Assembly: GCF_014385095.1 (NCBI RefSeq)
Contig: NZ_JACRTC010000001.1
Location: 1-64,000, forward strand
From: Zongyangia hominis
Lineage (GTDB): Bacteria > Bacillota > Clostridia > Oscillospirales > Ruminococcaceae
Length of the DNA: 64,000 bases
Direction of reading: 5' to 3'
Part shown: one piece after another, positions 51,886 through 60,507 of the stretch
How the letters are laid out: each line of letters opens with the position of its first letter
Numbering within the stretch: the stretch's first letter is position 1
The notes under the pieces: generated by a model
The model's database searches: none
Told to the model about the DNA's origin: nothing
The model's input: the letters and a program-made list of their open reading frames with translations, nothing else
Program-made: the position numbers and the translations under genes

Positions 51886-54800
51886 AATCATTGGAGCTGC
51901 ATGGATTTAAATCCTTTCCCGACAAAATTAAACTCACCTTCAACAAGGGCCTGACCGCAGTGGTGGGCCCCAACGGCAGCGGCAAGAGCAACATCAGCGA
52001 CGCCATCCGCTGGGTCATGGGCGAGCAGTCCACCAAGAATTTGCGGGGGGCCAAGATGGAGGACGTCATCTTCGGCGGCACCCAGATGCGCAAGCCCCAG
52101 GGCTTCGCCCAGGTCTCCATCACCATCGACAACAGCGAGCGGCGCATCGACATGGACTGCGACGAGGTCACCGTGACCCGCAAGCTCTACCGCAGCGGCG
52201 AGAGCGAGTACCGCATCAACGGCAACCATGTCCGGCTCAAGGACATCCACGAGATGTTCATGGACACGGGGCTCGGCCGGGACGGCTACTCCATCATCGG
52301 GCAGGGTAAGATCGCCGAGATCATCTCTTCCAAGAGCACCCAGCGCCGGGAGATCTTCGAGGAAGCGGCCGGTATCTCCAAATACCGCTACCGCAAGGCG
52401 GAGGCCCAGAAACAGCTGGATTTGGCCTATGAAAACCTGCTGCGGCTCAGAGACATCCTCTCGGAACTGGAGGGGAGAATCGGGCCGCTGGAAATCCAGT
52501 CCCAAAAGGCCCAGGAGTTTCTGCGTCTCTCGGAGGAAAAGCGGGAAATTGAAATCAGCCTGTGGGACTTACAGCTCAGAAGCCTCTCGTCCAACATGAG
52601 GGCCCAGGACGAAAAAATCCTCATCGCCCAGGGCCACTACGACGACGTCCAGCGCCAGATCGACGCGCTGGAAGCCCAGGTGGAATCCCTCTTCACCGCG
52701 GCCCAGCAGCTCCTCGTCCAGATCGACGGGGAGAAGGCCCAGATGCAGCGGCTGCAAACGCAGATTGGGGAGGAGCGCTCCCAGATCGCGGTCAAGGAAA
52801 ACGACATCGCCCACCACGTTTCCGACATCGCCTCCCTCAAGGAGAGCATCGCCCTTTCCGAGCGGGACAGCGAAAGCGCCCTTTCCGAGCGGGCGGCCAT
52901 GGCCGGGCGCATCGAGGAAAAGAAGGCCGCGCTGGAGGAAAGCGAGCGGGAATTTGCCGCGAAGACCCAGGAGCTCACCGCCCTCGACGGGGAGCAGGAG
53001 AACTTGGAACAGACCATGGCGGCCCTTTCCGGCGACGTGGGACAGGCCTATCGGGACCTCTCCCGCCTGGAATTGGAGGAGGCGTCGGGCAAGTCCACCC
53101 TGGAGGAGCACAAGGCCCGGCTGCAAAACGCGGCGCTGGTCCGGCAAGCCAAGGAGCGGGAGCTTTCCGCTACAAAGGCCCAGCGGGAGGACTGCGAAGG
53201 CGTCCTCGCCGGCATCACCGAGGAGATTGCTTCGCTTAAAAACGCGGTGGCGGGCTATGAATATAAGCTCCAATCCAGGACCGGCAAGCTCGAAAGCGAA
53301 ACGGCCAAATTGGAGCAGAAAAAGAACCGGCACCGGGATTTGACCGCCAGGATTCGGCTGCTGGAAGATTTGGAAAAGAACATGGAGGGCTTCGCTTACA
53401 GCGTCAAGTTCGTCATGAACCGGGCGCGCGGCGGCCAGCTCTCCGGCGTGGTGGGACCGGTGTCCAGCGTCATCAGCGTGGACAGCGATTACGCCGTGGC
53501 GGTGGAGACGGTGCTGGGCGGAAGCCTACAAAATATCATCGTGGAAAATGAGAATGTGGCCAAGCGGGCCATCGCCCTGCTCAAGGAGCAGAAGGCGGGC
53601 CGGACCACCTTCTATCCGTTGAGCGCCATCAAGGGCAGCCGTCTCAAAGAGCAGGGGCTCGAAAGCTGCGGCGGCTTTGTGGCGCTGGCGGCCGACCTTG
53701 TGGAGTGCGACAGCCGCTATCAGGGGATTGTGGACAACCTGCTCGGGCGCATTGTGGTGGTGGAGGACCTGGACGACGCGGTGCGCATGGCCCGCAGCTA
53801 CGGACACCGCTTCCGCATCGTCACCCTGGACGGCCAGATGGTCAACACCGGCGGCTCCATGACCGGCGGTTCGGTGGGGAAAAATATCGGCATCCTCAGC
53901 CGCAAAAACGAGATACATACCCTCACACGGCAGGCCGAAGCCCTGGAAAAGGAATTTGGACCGGTGGAGGAGCAGCTCGACCGCTACCGGCAGGCGGTGG
54001 AGGAGCTGCGGGCCATGCTGACGGGGGTCAACAGCGAAATCATCACCCGGGGCGAAGACAAAATCCGGATGGAATCCCAGCTCATTGCCTTAGAAAGCCG
54101 CCGGGATCAGCTCACAGCAGAGCTCGCCGCCCTCGACGGGGACGGCAGCGACTTAGGCGCGTCCATCGAGGCGCTGGAACAAAGGCTCGGGGAGCTCGCT
54201 GTCAAACGAACTGAGCAAAAAGAGCAGATCGACGGCCTGGAAAAGCGACAGGAGGCCACCTCCTCCCAAATGAAAGCACTGGAAGAGCGCCGGGCGGCTC
54301 TGTCGGGAAAGCTCGGGGAAATGCGCCTGCACATCTTAGGGGAGGAAAAGGACATCCAGATGCTCGAGCAGACCCTTTCCCAAATGCAGCAGCGCTTCGA
54401 CGACCAGGAGGAGCGCCGGAACGCAAGCCGGGAGCAGATCGCCGCAAAACAAGCGGCCATCGAAGCGATCCGCGGGGAAATCGCCGCCATCGAAACCGGA
54501 TGCGCCGGGATGCAGGAGCAGATCGCCGCGCTGGAAGCCCAGGTTTTGGAGCACACCAAGCAGCGCCAGGCGTCCGAGATGGAATCGACCCGGATGCGCA
54601 CCCAGGTCAGAGAGCTTTCGGTGGAACGGGAAAACCACGCCGGAGAGCTCATCCGGCTCAAAGAGCGGGGGACGTCGCTGCAAAGCGAATACGACGCCAT
54701 CATTGCGAAACTCTGGGACGAATACGAGCTCACCCGCTCGGAGGCCCAGGCACAAGCGAAGGAAATTGACAAGGCCGCCGGGCAAAAGCGGCTGCATGAA

Positions 54801-55451
54801 ATCAAATCGAGAATCAAGGCCCTGGGCTCGGTCAACGTGGGGGCTATTGAAGAATACAAGGAAGTCAGCGAGCGCTATCAGTTCATGAAGGCGCAGATCA
54901 CCGACGTGGAGCGCTCGAGAGAGGAGCTCATCCGGCTCATCGACGGGCTCACCGAGGACATGAAGCGCCAGTTTCTCCAGAGCTTCCAGGAAATTAACCG
55001 CAACTTTTCCCGAATTTTTGTGGAGCTTTTCGGCGGGGGCAAGGCAAGCCTCTCCCTCACCGACGAAAGCGACGTACTCGAGTGCGGCATCGACATATTT
55101 GTCCAGCCGCCGGGCAAAATCATTAAGAATCTAGCCGCCCTCTCCGGCGGCGAACAGGCCTTTGTGGCCATCGCCATCTATTTTGCCATCCTAAAGGTCC
55201 GGCCGTCGCCCTTTTGCGTCCTCGATGAGATCGAGGCGGCGCTCGACGACGTCAACGTGGCCAAATACGCGGGATATCTGCGGGGCATCTGCGACAAGAC
55301 CCAGTTTATCCTCATCACCCATCGCCGGGGCACCATGGAGGAAGCCGACGTGCTCTACGGGGTGACCATGCAGGAGGAGGGCGTCTCGAAGCTGCTCTCC
55401 ATCGACGTCAGCGAGATCGAGAACAAGCTGGGGATGAAGGCGAACACCTAA
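51876..55451 (+). CDS. smc: Chromosome segregation ATPase SMC
   Basis: SMC forms the condensin ring with ScpA and ScpB. The 1191-residue protein has the head Walker A GPNGSGKSN (residues 32-40), the first long coiled coil (about 165-490), a hinge (about 500-660; GVVGPVSSVISV), the return coiled coil (about 665-1010) and the C-terminal head with signature LSGGEQAFVAIAI and Walker B CVLDEIEAALD. The start is TTG 51876 with AGGGGA 9 bases upstream, giving the family N-terminus (M)HLKSLELHGFKSF; it overlaps the radical SAM gene by 10 bases. Confidence 0.96.
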   Translation: MHLKSLELHGFKSFPDKIKLTFNKGLTAVVGPNGSGKSNISDAIRWVMGEQSTKNLRGAKMEDVIFGGTQMRKPQGFAQVSITIDNSERRIDMDCDEVTVTRKLYRSGESEYRINGNHVRLKDIHEMFMDTGLGRDGYSIIGQGKIAEIISSKSTQRREIFEEAAGISKYRYRKAEAQKQLDLAYENLLRLRDILSELEGRIGPLEIQSQKAQEFLRLSEEKREIEISLWDLQLRSLSSNMRAQDEKILIAQGHYDDVQRQIDALEAQVESLFTAAQQLLVQIDGEKAQMQRLQTQIGEERSQIAVKENDIAHHVSDIASLKESIALSERDSESALSERAAMAGRIEEKKAALEESEREFAAKTQELTALDGEQENLEQTMAALSGDVGQAYRDLSRLELEEASGKSTLEEHKARLQNAALVRQAKERELSATKAQREDCEGVLAGITEEIASLKNAVAGYEYKLQSRTGKLESETAKLEQKKNRHRDLTARIRLLEDLEKNMEGFAYSVKFVMNRARGGQLSGVVGPVSSVISVDSDYAVAVETVLGGSLQNIIVENENVAKRAIALLKEQKAGRTTFYPLSAIKGSRLKEQGLESCGGFVALAADLVECDSRYQGIVDNLLGRIVVVEDLDDAVRMARSYGHRFRIVTLDGQMVNTGGSMTGGSVGKNIGILSRKNEIHTLTRQAEALEKEFGPVEEQLDRYRQAVEELRAMLTGVNSEIITRGEDKIRMESQLIALESRRDQLTAELAALDGDGSDLGASIEALEQRLGELAVKRTEQKEQIDGLEKRQEATSSQMKALEERRAALSGKLGEMRLHILGEEKDIQMLEQTLSQMQQRFDDQEERRNASREQIAAKQAAIEAIRGEIAAIETGCAGMQEQIAALEAQVLEHTKQRQASEMESTRMRTQVRELSVERENHAGELIRLKERGTSLQSEYDAIIAKLWDEYELTRSEAQAQAKEIDKAAGQKRLHEIKSRIKALGSVNVGAIEEYKEVSERYQFMKAQITDVERSREELIRLIDGLTEDMKRQFLQSFQEINRNFSRIFVELFGGGKASLSLTDESDVLECGIDIFVQPPGKIIKNLAALSGGEQAFVAIAIYFAILKVRPSPFCVLDEIEAALDDVNVAKYAGYLRGICDKTQFILITHRRGTMEEADVLYGVTMQEEGVSKLLSIDVSEIENKLGMKANT

Positions 55452-55485
55452 ATTTTTATCCTGTTGAGGAAAGGAAAGAACTGCC

Positions 55486-56406
55486 ATGGGCTTTTTTGAA
55501 AAGATCAGCAAGGGGCTGAAAAAAACAAAGGATTCGGTCATCCGCCAGATGGACCAGATGTTCAGCTCCTTTACCAAGGTGGACGAGGAGCTCTTTGAGG
55601 AACTCGAGGAGCTGCTGGTCATGGGCGACGTAGGGGTCCACACCTCTGAGAAGATCTGTTCCCGGCTGCGGGAGAAGGTCAAACGCGAGAAAATCACCGA
55701 TGCGGCAAAGGTCAAGGAGGCTCTCAAGGAGATCATCACCGAGCTTATGGAGGGCGGGGAGGAACTCAACCTCTCCTCCAAGCCGTCGGTGATCTTGGTC
55801 ATCGGGGTCAACGGCGTGGGCAAGACCACCACCATCGGCAAGATGGCGGCGGATCTGAAGGCGTCGGGCAAGCGGGTGCTGATGGTGGCGGCGGACACCT
55901 TCCGCGCGGCGGCCATCGACCAGCTGCAGATCTGGGCCGACCGGGCCGGTGTGGACATTATCAAGCACGGCGAGGGGGCTGACCCCGCCGCTGTGGTCTT
56001 CGACGGGATGCAGGCGGCCAAGGCACGGGGCGTGGACGTGGTCATCTGCGACACCGCCGGACGGCTGCACAACAAAAAGAACCTGATGGACGAGCTGTCC
56101 AAAATCTCCCGGGTCATCCAGCGGGAAATCGGGGACAACGACATGGAAGTGCTCCTTGTCCTCGACGCCACCACCGGGCAAAACGCCGTCAACCAGGCCC
56201 GCCAGTTCAAAGAGGCCGCGGGGCTCACCGGCATCGTGCTCACCAAGCTCGACGGCACGGCCCGGGGCGGCGTGGTCATCTCCATCAAGGACGATCTGGG
56301 CATCCCCATCAAATATATCGGCGTGGGCGAGCAGATCGACGATCTCCAGCCCTTTGACGCCAAAGGCTTTGTGGACGCGCTGTTCGATGGGGAGGAAGTA
56401 CGATGA
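55486..56406 (+). CDS. ftsY: Signal recognition particle receptor FtsY
   Basis: FtsY docks ribosome-SRP complexes at the membrane. The 306-residue protein consists of a short N-terminal helix and the NG GTPase domain: G1 GVNGVGKTTT near residue 107, AADTFRAAA, CDTAGRLHN and TKLDGTARGG. It lacks the acidic A domain of E. coli FtsY, as usual in Firmicutes. It begins 35 bases after smc, the conserved order. Confidence 0.96.
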   Translation: MGFFEKISKGLKKTKDSVIRQMDQMFSSFTKVDEELFEELEELLVMGDVGVHTSEKICSRLREKVKREKITDAAKVKEALKEIITELMEGGEELNLSSKPSVILVIGVNGVGKTTTIGKMAADLKASGKRVLMVAADTFRAAAIDQLQIWADRAGVDIIKHGEGADPAAVVFDGMQAAKARGVDVVICDTAGRLHNKKNLMDELSKISRVIQREIGDNDMEVLLVLDATTGQNAVNQARQFKEAAGLTGIVLTKLDGTARGGVVISIKDDLGIPIKYIGVGEQIDDLQPFDAKGFVDALFDGEEVR

Positions 56407-56990
56407 AAGTGGTCATCGCCACCGGCAATCCGGGAAAGCTCAAGGAATTCAAACGGATTCTTTCCCCCTACGGGGTGGAGGTCCTCTCCCAGTCCCAGGC
56501 GGGCGTTCAACTGGACGTGGAAGAAACCGGAACCACCTTTGAGGAAAACGCACTTCTCAAGGCCCAGGCGGTGTTTGCCGCCACCGGGCTTCCCGCCATC
56601 GCCGACGATTCGGGCCTCGTGGTGGACGCCCTGGACGGCGCGCCGGGGGTCTATACCGCCCGCTACGCCGGGGAGCACGCCACCGACGATGAAAACATCC
56701 AAAAGCTCCTGGCGAACATGCAGGGAGTAGGGGAACGCTCGGCCCGGTTTGTTTCGGCCATCTGCTACGTGTGGGGGGAGGAAAAGAGCCTCACCACCCG
56801 GGGCGAGTGCGAGGGGAGCATCGGCTTTACAAAGCGGGGGGACGGCGGCTTTGGCTACGACCCCATCTTTATGGTGGGAGAAAAGAGCTTCGCCCAGCTT
56901 TCCGCAGAAGAAAAGGATGCCATTAGCCACCGGGGAAAGGCGCTGCGGCTGTTTCTCGAGGCATTTGGCCGGCTGATGGAAGAAAAATAG
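56403..56990 (+). CDS. XTP/dITP diphosphatase (RdgB/HAM1 family)
   Basis: This enzyme removes non-canonical purine nucleotides (dITP, XTP) to prevent their incorporation. The 195-residue protein has TGNPGKLKEFKRIL near the N-terminus, the DDSGLVVDALDGAPGVYTARYAG metal/substrate loop and GYDPIF and SHRGKAL near the C-terminus. Its ATG overlaps the ftsY stop (ATGA). A 6-bp hairpin (56991-57009) follows the stop but lacks a T tail. Confidence 0.95.
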   Translation: MKVVIATGNPGKLKEFKRILSPYGVEVLSQSQAGVQLDVEETGTTFEENALLKAQAVFAATGLPAIADDSGLVVDALDGAPGVYTARYAGEHATDDENIQKLLANMQGVGERSARFVSAICYVWGEEKSLTTRGECEGSIGFTKRGDGGFGYDPIFMVGEKSFAQLSAEEKDAISHRGKALRLFLEAFGRLMEEK

Positions 56991-57036
56991 CCCGCCTATT
57001 TTTGGCGGGACAACAAATACGAAAAGGAGCCATCCA

Positions 57037-57327
57037 TTGATTACAAGCAAACAAAGAGCAAAGCTCAAAGGAATCGCCAACTCCATCGACACTATTTTGC
57101 AGGTGGGCAAGGGCGGCATCGAGGAAAATCTGGTGACCCAGGTGTCCGACGCCCTCAAAGCCCGGGAGATCATCAAAATGCGGGTGCTGGAAACCGCCCC
57201 TATGGACGCCAGAGAGGCGGCCCAGACTCTGGCGGAGCTCACCAAATCGGAAGTGGTGCAGGTCATCGGCACCCGGTTCATCCTTTATAAGCGCAACGAG
57301 AAAAAACCGGTCATCGAGCTCAAATAG
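57037..57327 (+). CDS. yhbY: YhbY family RNA-binding protein (CRM domain)
   Basis: A 96-residue CRM-domain protein associated with pre-50S ribosomes. The conserved pattern LKGIANSIDTILQVGKGGI, the KAREIIKMRVL strand and the VQVIGTRFILYKRN ending are intact. It starts at TTG with AAAGGAG upstream. In Firmicutes yhbY is followed directly by nadD; here a 400-base gene-free interval separates them. Confidence 0.92.
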   Translation: MITSKQRAKLKGIANSIDTILQVGKGGIEENLVTQVSDALKAREIIKMRVLETAPMDAREAAQTLAELTKSEVVQVIGTRFILYKRNEKKPVIELK

Positions 57328-57736
57328 CCGAGATCCATTTGTCCCGCTGATGGCCCGGCTTTCCGTCAAAGGGCAAGGCCCTATGGGAGGCCTTTGAGGC
57401 CAATAGCGGCGGTTATTTCCTGAGACGGCCGCCGCAAATATCACAGACCGGAGCTGGAGCGGCCTTGGGCGGGCCTTCGACATTTGGGCAAGGGGTGCGA
57501 AGAGGGAAAGCAGCGGCTCCAGCGGCCAAAAGGGCGGCTGCTTCCTGAGATCACCGCCCTGAGACCGGAACCAGGACGCCTTTGCGCCTATCGGGCAAGG
57601 GGCCGCGGCGGAGCACCGGGACACCAAAGAGCGCGGGAGCGCGAAGCGTTCCGGCGCATGGGACGTTTCACGCGCGCAGCAAAACGGCATATCGCAAAAA
57701 TTCAGTTGGGCCACAGGCAATGAGGAGGAAAAACGT
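57328..57736. repeat. Gene-free interval with degenerate ~110-125 bp repeats
   Basis: No gene is evident. GGGCAAGG recurs at about 57371, 57486 and 57594; TTCCTGAGA at 57417 and 57542; GACCGGA at 57446 and 57563. These landmarks keep the same order, indicating two to three diverged tandem copies with a period of roughly 110-125 bases. Frames open through it are shadows of the GC-rich repeats. The last 15 bases hold the GGAGG site of nadD. Confidence 0.55.
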
Positions 57737-58357
57737 TTGCGAAAGATCGGCATTTTTGGCGGGACGTTTAATCCCATCCATCGGGGGCATATTCATATTG
57801 CTAGGGCCTTTTTTGAGCACCTGCACCTGGACAGCGTCCTCATCATCCCCACCCAGGTCCCGGTCCACAAGGCGCCGCAAGGCCTCATTTCCGGGGAGGA
57901 GCGGCTGGAAATGTGCCGGATCGCGGCCCGGAACGACCCACATTTTTTCGTCAGCGCCATTGAGGTGGAGCGAAAGGAAAAAAGCTACACTTATCTCACC
58001 ATCCAAAGGCTGCGGGAGCGCTATCCCGACGCCGCGCTTTATCTCATCATGGGCAGCGACATGTTCCTCTCCTTTACCACTTGGTACCGTTATCGCGATA
58101 TTTTGCAGGAGGCAACGCTGTGCGCTGCGGCCCGCAAAAACCGCCAGCAGGAAGAGCTTGCGGCGTGCGCCCGCCGTCTGCGGGAAGAGGGGGGCCGCTG
58201 CGTGGTGCTGGATCTTAATGTGGTGGACATTTCTTCCACCGAGCTCAGAGCCCGCATCCAGGCGGGAGACGATGTCAGCGGTTATCTTGACGGCGCCGTG
58301 GAAGACTATATCCGGGAGAGGGGGCTGTATGGGCATGGGGCTCAAAGCGGAAAATGA
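57737..58357 (+). CDS. nadD: Nicotinate-nucleotide adenylyltransferase NadD
   Basis: NadD makes deamido-NAD from nicotinate mononucleotide and ATP. The 206-residue nucleotidyltransferase has GGTFNPIHRGHI (residues 8-19; the GxFxPxHxGH motif), MGSDMFLSF and ISSTELR near the end. It starts at TTG 57737 with GAGGAGG 8 bases upstream. The 3' end overlaps yqeK. Confidence 0.95.
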   Translation: MRKIGIFGGTFNPIHRGHIHIARAFFEHLHLDSVLIIPTQVPVHKAPQGLISGEERLEMCRIAARNDPHFFVSAIEVERKEKSYTYLTIQRLRERYPDAALYLIMGSDMFLSFTTWYRYRDILQEATLCAAARKNRQQEELAACARRLREEGGRCVVLDLNVVDISSTELRARIQAGDDVSGYLDGAVEDYIRERGLYGHGAQSGK

Positions 58358-58925
58358 ACAATATGTAAAACTTGCGAAAACAATGCTTGACGACTACCGT
58401 TACCACCACAGCCTATGTGTGGCAAAAGAGGCGGTTCGTTTGGTGAAAAAGTACGGAGGAGACGAGCAAAAGGCCTATATTGCGGGCATATTGCACGATA
58501 TTTTAAAAAACACCCCCCTTTCCGACCAGTTGCATTGGATAAAAAAGTCTGGTATAATTTTTGACAGCATTCAACTGGCTTCACCTCCCATCTGGCATGG
58601 GTTCGCGGCCAGCGCCTTCATCAAAGAAGAGCTTCAGATCGCGGATGAGGACATCCTTCTGGCGGTGCGCTATCACACCACCGGCCGGGCGGGGATGACC
58701 CATCTGGAAAAAATCATCTATATGGCGGATATGACGTCCGCCGACCGGAGCTACAAAGATGTCGATGCAATGAGAAAAAAGGTCAACAAGAACCTGGATG
58801 AAGCGCTTTTGGACTCGCTGAAATTTTCCGTATCCAGTCTTGCAAAGAAGGGACTGCCCATTCCCTATGACACCATCATGGCATACAACGAGCTTTGTGT
58901 CGCAAAACGGGAGGAATCAAATTGA
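58329..58925 (+). CDS. yqeK: YqeK family HD hydrolase (Ap4A hydrolase, symmetrical)
   Basis: A 198-residue HD-domain phosphohydrolase; Firmicutes YqeK proteins cleave diadenosine tetraphosphate to two ADP. Visible: HHSLCVAKEA (first metal His), AGILHDILKN (HD pair), a later HGFAASAFIKEE and RYHTTGRAGM with further metal ligands. ATG 58329 or ATG 58335 can be used, both served by GAGAGGGG; either gives an overlap of 23-29 bases with nadD. Confidence 0.92.
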   Translation: MGMGLKAENEQYVKLAKTMLDDYRYHHSLCVAKEAVRLVKKYGGDEQKAYIAGILHDILKNTPLSDQLHWIKKSGIIFDSIQLASPPIWHGFAASAFIKEELQIADEDILLAVRYHTTGRAGMTHLEKIIYMADMTSADRSYKDVDAMRKKVNKNLDEALLDSLKFSVSSLAKKGLPIPYDTIMAYNELCVAKREESN

Positions 58926-60043
58926 ACGATCTCAGGAAAAAGAAATCATCCGGCAAGAAAAAGACCATTGTGGTCATCTCCATTCTTGCCGTGCTTTGTA
59001 TTTTGGCCGTCGGCGCGGTAGCCCTGCTCAAAAACTACCGCCCTTTAGAGCAGAAACCGGCCACCACGGCGGACCCGTCGGAGAGCACCTCTAAGCCGCT
59101 GGAAAACAGCGCCGAAATTAAGGAAAAGAGCGTCAACATCCTGGTGTGCGGCCTGGATGAGAGCGAGATTCTCACCGACGTCATCATGCTGGTGAGCTTT
59201 GACATCGAGAACAAGCAGGCCCAGGTGCTTCAAATTCCCCGGGACTCCTACATCGGTGACGAATATATCTCGGGCAAGATTAACACCCGGTACGGCCACC
59301 CCAAGGACGGCCAGACCAAGATCGGCGCCCTCATTGAAATTATTAATCAGCAGTATAAGCTTCCCATCGACCACTATGTCACCGTCACCATCCCGGGTTT
59401 TCGGGATATCGTGGACTCCATGGGCGGAGTCAAGGTGGACATCCCCCAGCAGATCAACTACCTGCCGGGCAAGGTCCTCTATCCGGGCGAACAGGTCCTG
59501 GACGGGGAGAAGGCGGAGTGGTTTGTCCGCTACCGGGCCGGTTACGCCAACGCCGATATCGGCCGTGTGGGAGCGCAGAAGCTCTTCTTAAAGGGGCTGA
59601 TGGACGCGGTCAAGGAAAAGGGTAGGATGGCCATGACTGGCATCCTGACCCAGAACATGAACAATATCACCACTGATATGTCCGTATCCGAAATTCTCGC
59701 CTACGCCGGCGTGGGCTTTGACCTCAACTCCGATGACATCGACTTTTATGTGGTGCCCGGCGAGGGACTCATGCACAACGGCTATGCGGTTTACGCGGTG
59801 GACGTGGAGGGAGTCGCCGACATCCTCAACGAGCATTTTCGCGACTACACCGACAAGGTCCCGGCAAGCGAATTAGAGATTCCGAAAGTGGAAAAGCAGC
59901 AAAGCTACAATAACGGTGGAGGCGGCAATGGGACGGACAATCAGTCCGACGACCCATCGGAGAGCACCGGAGGTTATACGGAGGAAGAGGAGCCCAGCGG
60001 CCAGGATGATAACAGCGGCGGCACGCCCTGGTGGAAGGCCTAG
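58922..60043 (+). CDS. LytR-CpsA-Psr (LCP) family protein
   Basis: LCP proteins attach wall teichoic acid or other glycopolymers from lipid carriers to peptidoglycan outside the membrane. The 373-residue protein has a basic cytoplasmic start, one transmembrane helix (about 16-38), a Thr/Ser linker and the LCP catalytic domain (NILVCGLD, QIPRDSYI, GRVGAQKLFLKGL). The C-terminal 60 residues are Gly/Ser/Glu-rich and probably disordered. It starts at TTG 58922 with GGGAGGA upstream, overlapping the yqeK stop (TTGA). Confidence 0.9.
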   Translation: MNDLRKKKSSGKKKTIVVISILAVLCILAVGAVALLKNYRPLEQKPATTADPSESTSKPLENSAEIKEKSVNILVCGLDESEILTDVIMLVSFDIENKQAQVLQIPRDSYIGDEYISGKINTRYGHPKDGQTKIGALIEIINQQYKLPIDHYVTVTIPGFRDIVDSMGGVKVDIPQQINYLPGKVLYPGEQVLDGEKAEWFVRYRAGYANADIGRVGAQKLFLKGLMDAVKEKGRMAMTGILTQNMNNITTDMSVSEILAYAGVGFDLNSDDIDFYVVPGEGLMHNGYAVYAVDVEGVADILNEHFRDYTDKVPASELEIPKVEKQQSYNNGGGGNGTDNQSDDPSESTGGYTEEEEPSGQDDNSGGTPWWKA

Positions 60044-60069
60044 CGATGGGCAGCACAAGGAGGTAGCGC

Positions 60070-60426
60070 ATGGAGCCTTTAGCACTGACTAAAAAAGTAG
60101 CAAAGATTCTCGACGATAAAAAGGCGGTGGACATCAAGGCCATCAAAATTAAAGACCTGTCCATCATCGCCGACTATTTCATCATCGCCACCGGCACCAG
60201 CACCACCCAGGTCAAGGCGCTGGCCGACGAGGTGGAGTATCAGCTTTCTCAAATGGGTCTCGAGCCCAATAAAACCGACGGCTATCAAAGTTCCACCTGG
60301 GTGGTGCTCGATTACTACGACGTGATGGTCCATGTCTTCTGCGGCGACCAGCGGGAGTTTTACTCCTTGGAGCGGCTGTGGGCCGACGGCGAGCCGGTGG
60401 ATCTGTCCGACGTGGTGACGGGATAG
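60070..60426 (+). CDS. rsfS: Ribosome silencing factor RsfS
   Basis: RsfS binds L14 and blocks subunit joining under starvation. The 118-residue protein shows DYFIIATGTSTTQVKALADEV, TDGYQSSTWVVLDYYDVMVHVF and EFYSLERLW, all conserved. It has an AAGGAGG ribosome binding site and follows the LCP gene by 26 bases. Confidence 0.96.
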   Translation: MEPLALTKKVAKILDDKKAVDIKAIKIKDLSIIADYFIIATGTSTTQVKALADEVEYQLSQMGLEPNKTDGYQSSTWVVLDYYDVMVHVFCGDQREFYSLERLWADGEPVDLSDVVTG

Positions 60427-60445
60427 CTTTGTTTTATGGAAAAGA

Positions 60446-60475
60446 CAGGTGTTCCGGCGTGAGCTGGAACACCTG
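60446..60475 (+). promoter_or_regulatory. Hairpin upstream of leuS
   Basis: A perfect 10-bp stem CAGGTGTTCC/GGAACACCTG with a 10-base loop, 32 bases before leuS. No T run, and no T-box features (specifier loop, TGGxACC-type antiterminator bulge) could be found, so leuS does not appear to be T-box controlled. Confidence 0.55.
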
Positions 60476-60507
60476 ACCTGCGTAAATTTATAAAGGGGTT
60501 GACAAGG

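Noticed and set aside
57582..58925. 447-codon frame that would make one long YqeK fusion
   Set aside because: The part before about 58329 is out-of-frame nadD and repeat DNA. Only the C-terminal 198 residues form a real HD protein with its own start.
60427..60507. T-box riboswitch before leuS
   Set aside because: Only one simple hairpin fits in the 81-base gap; no specifier loop, T-box sequence or terminator/antiterminator pair is present.
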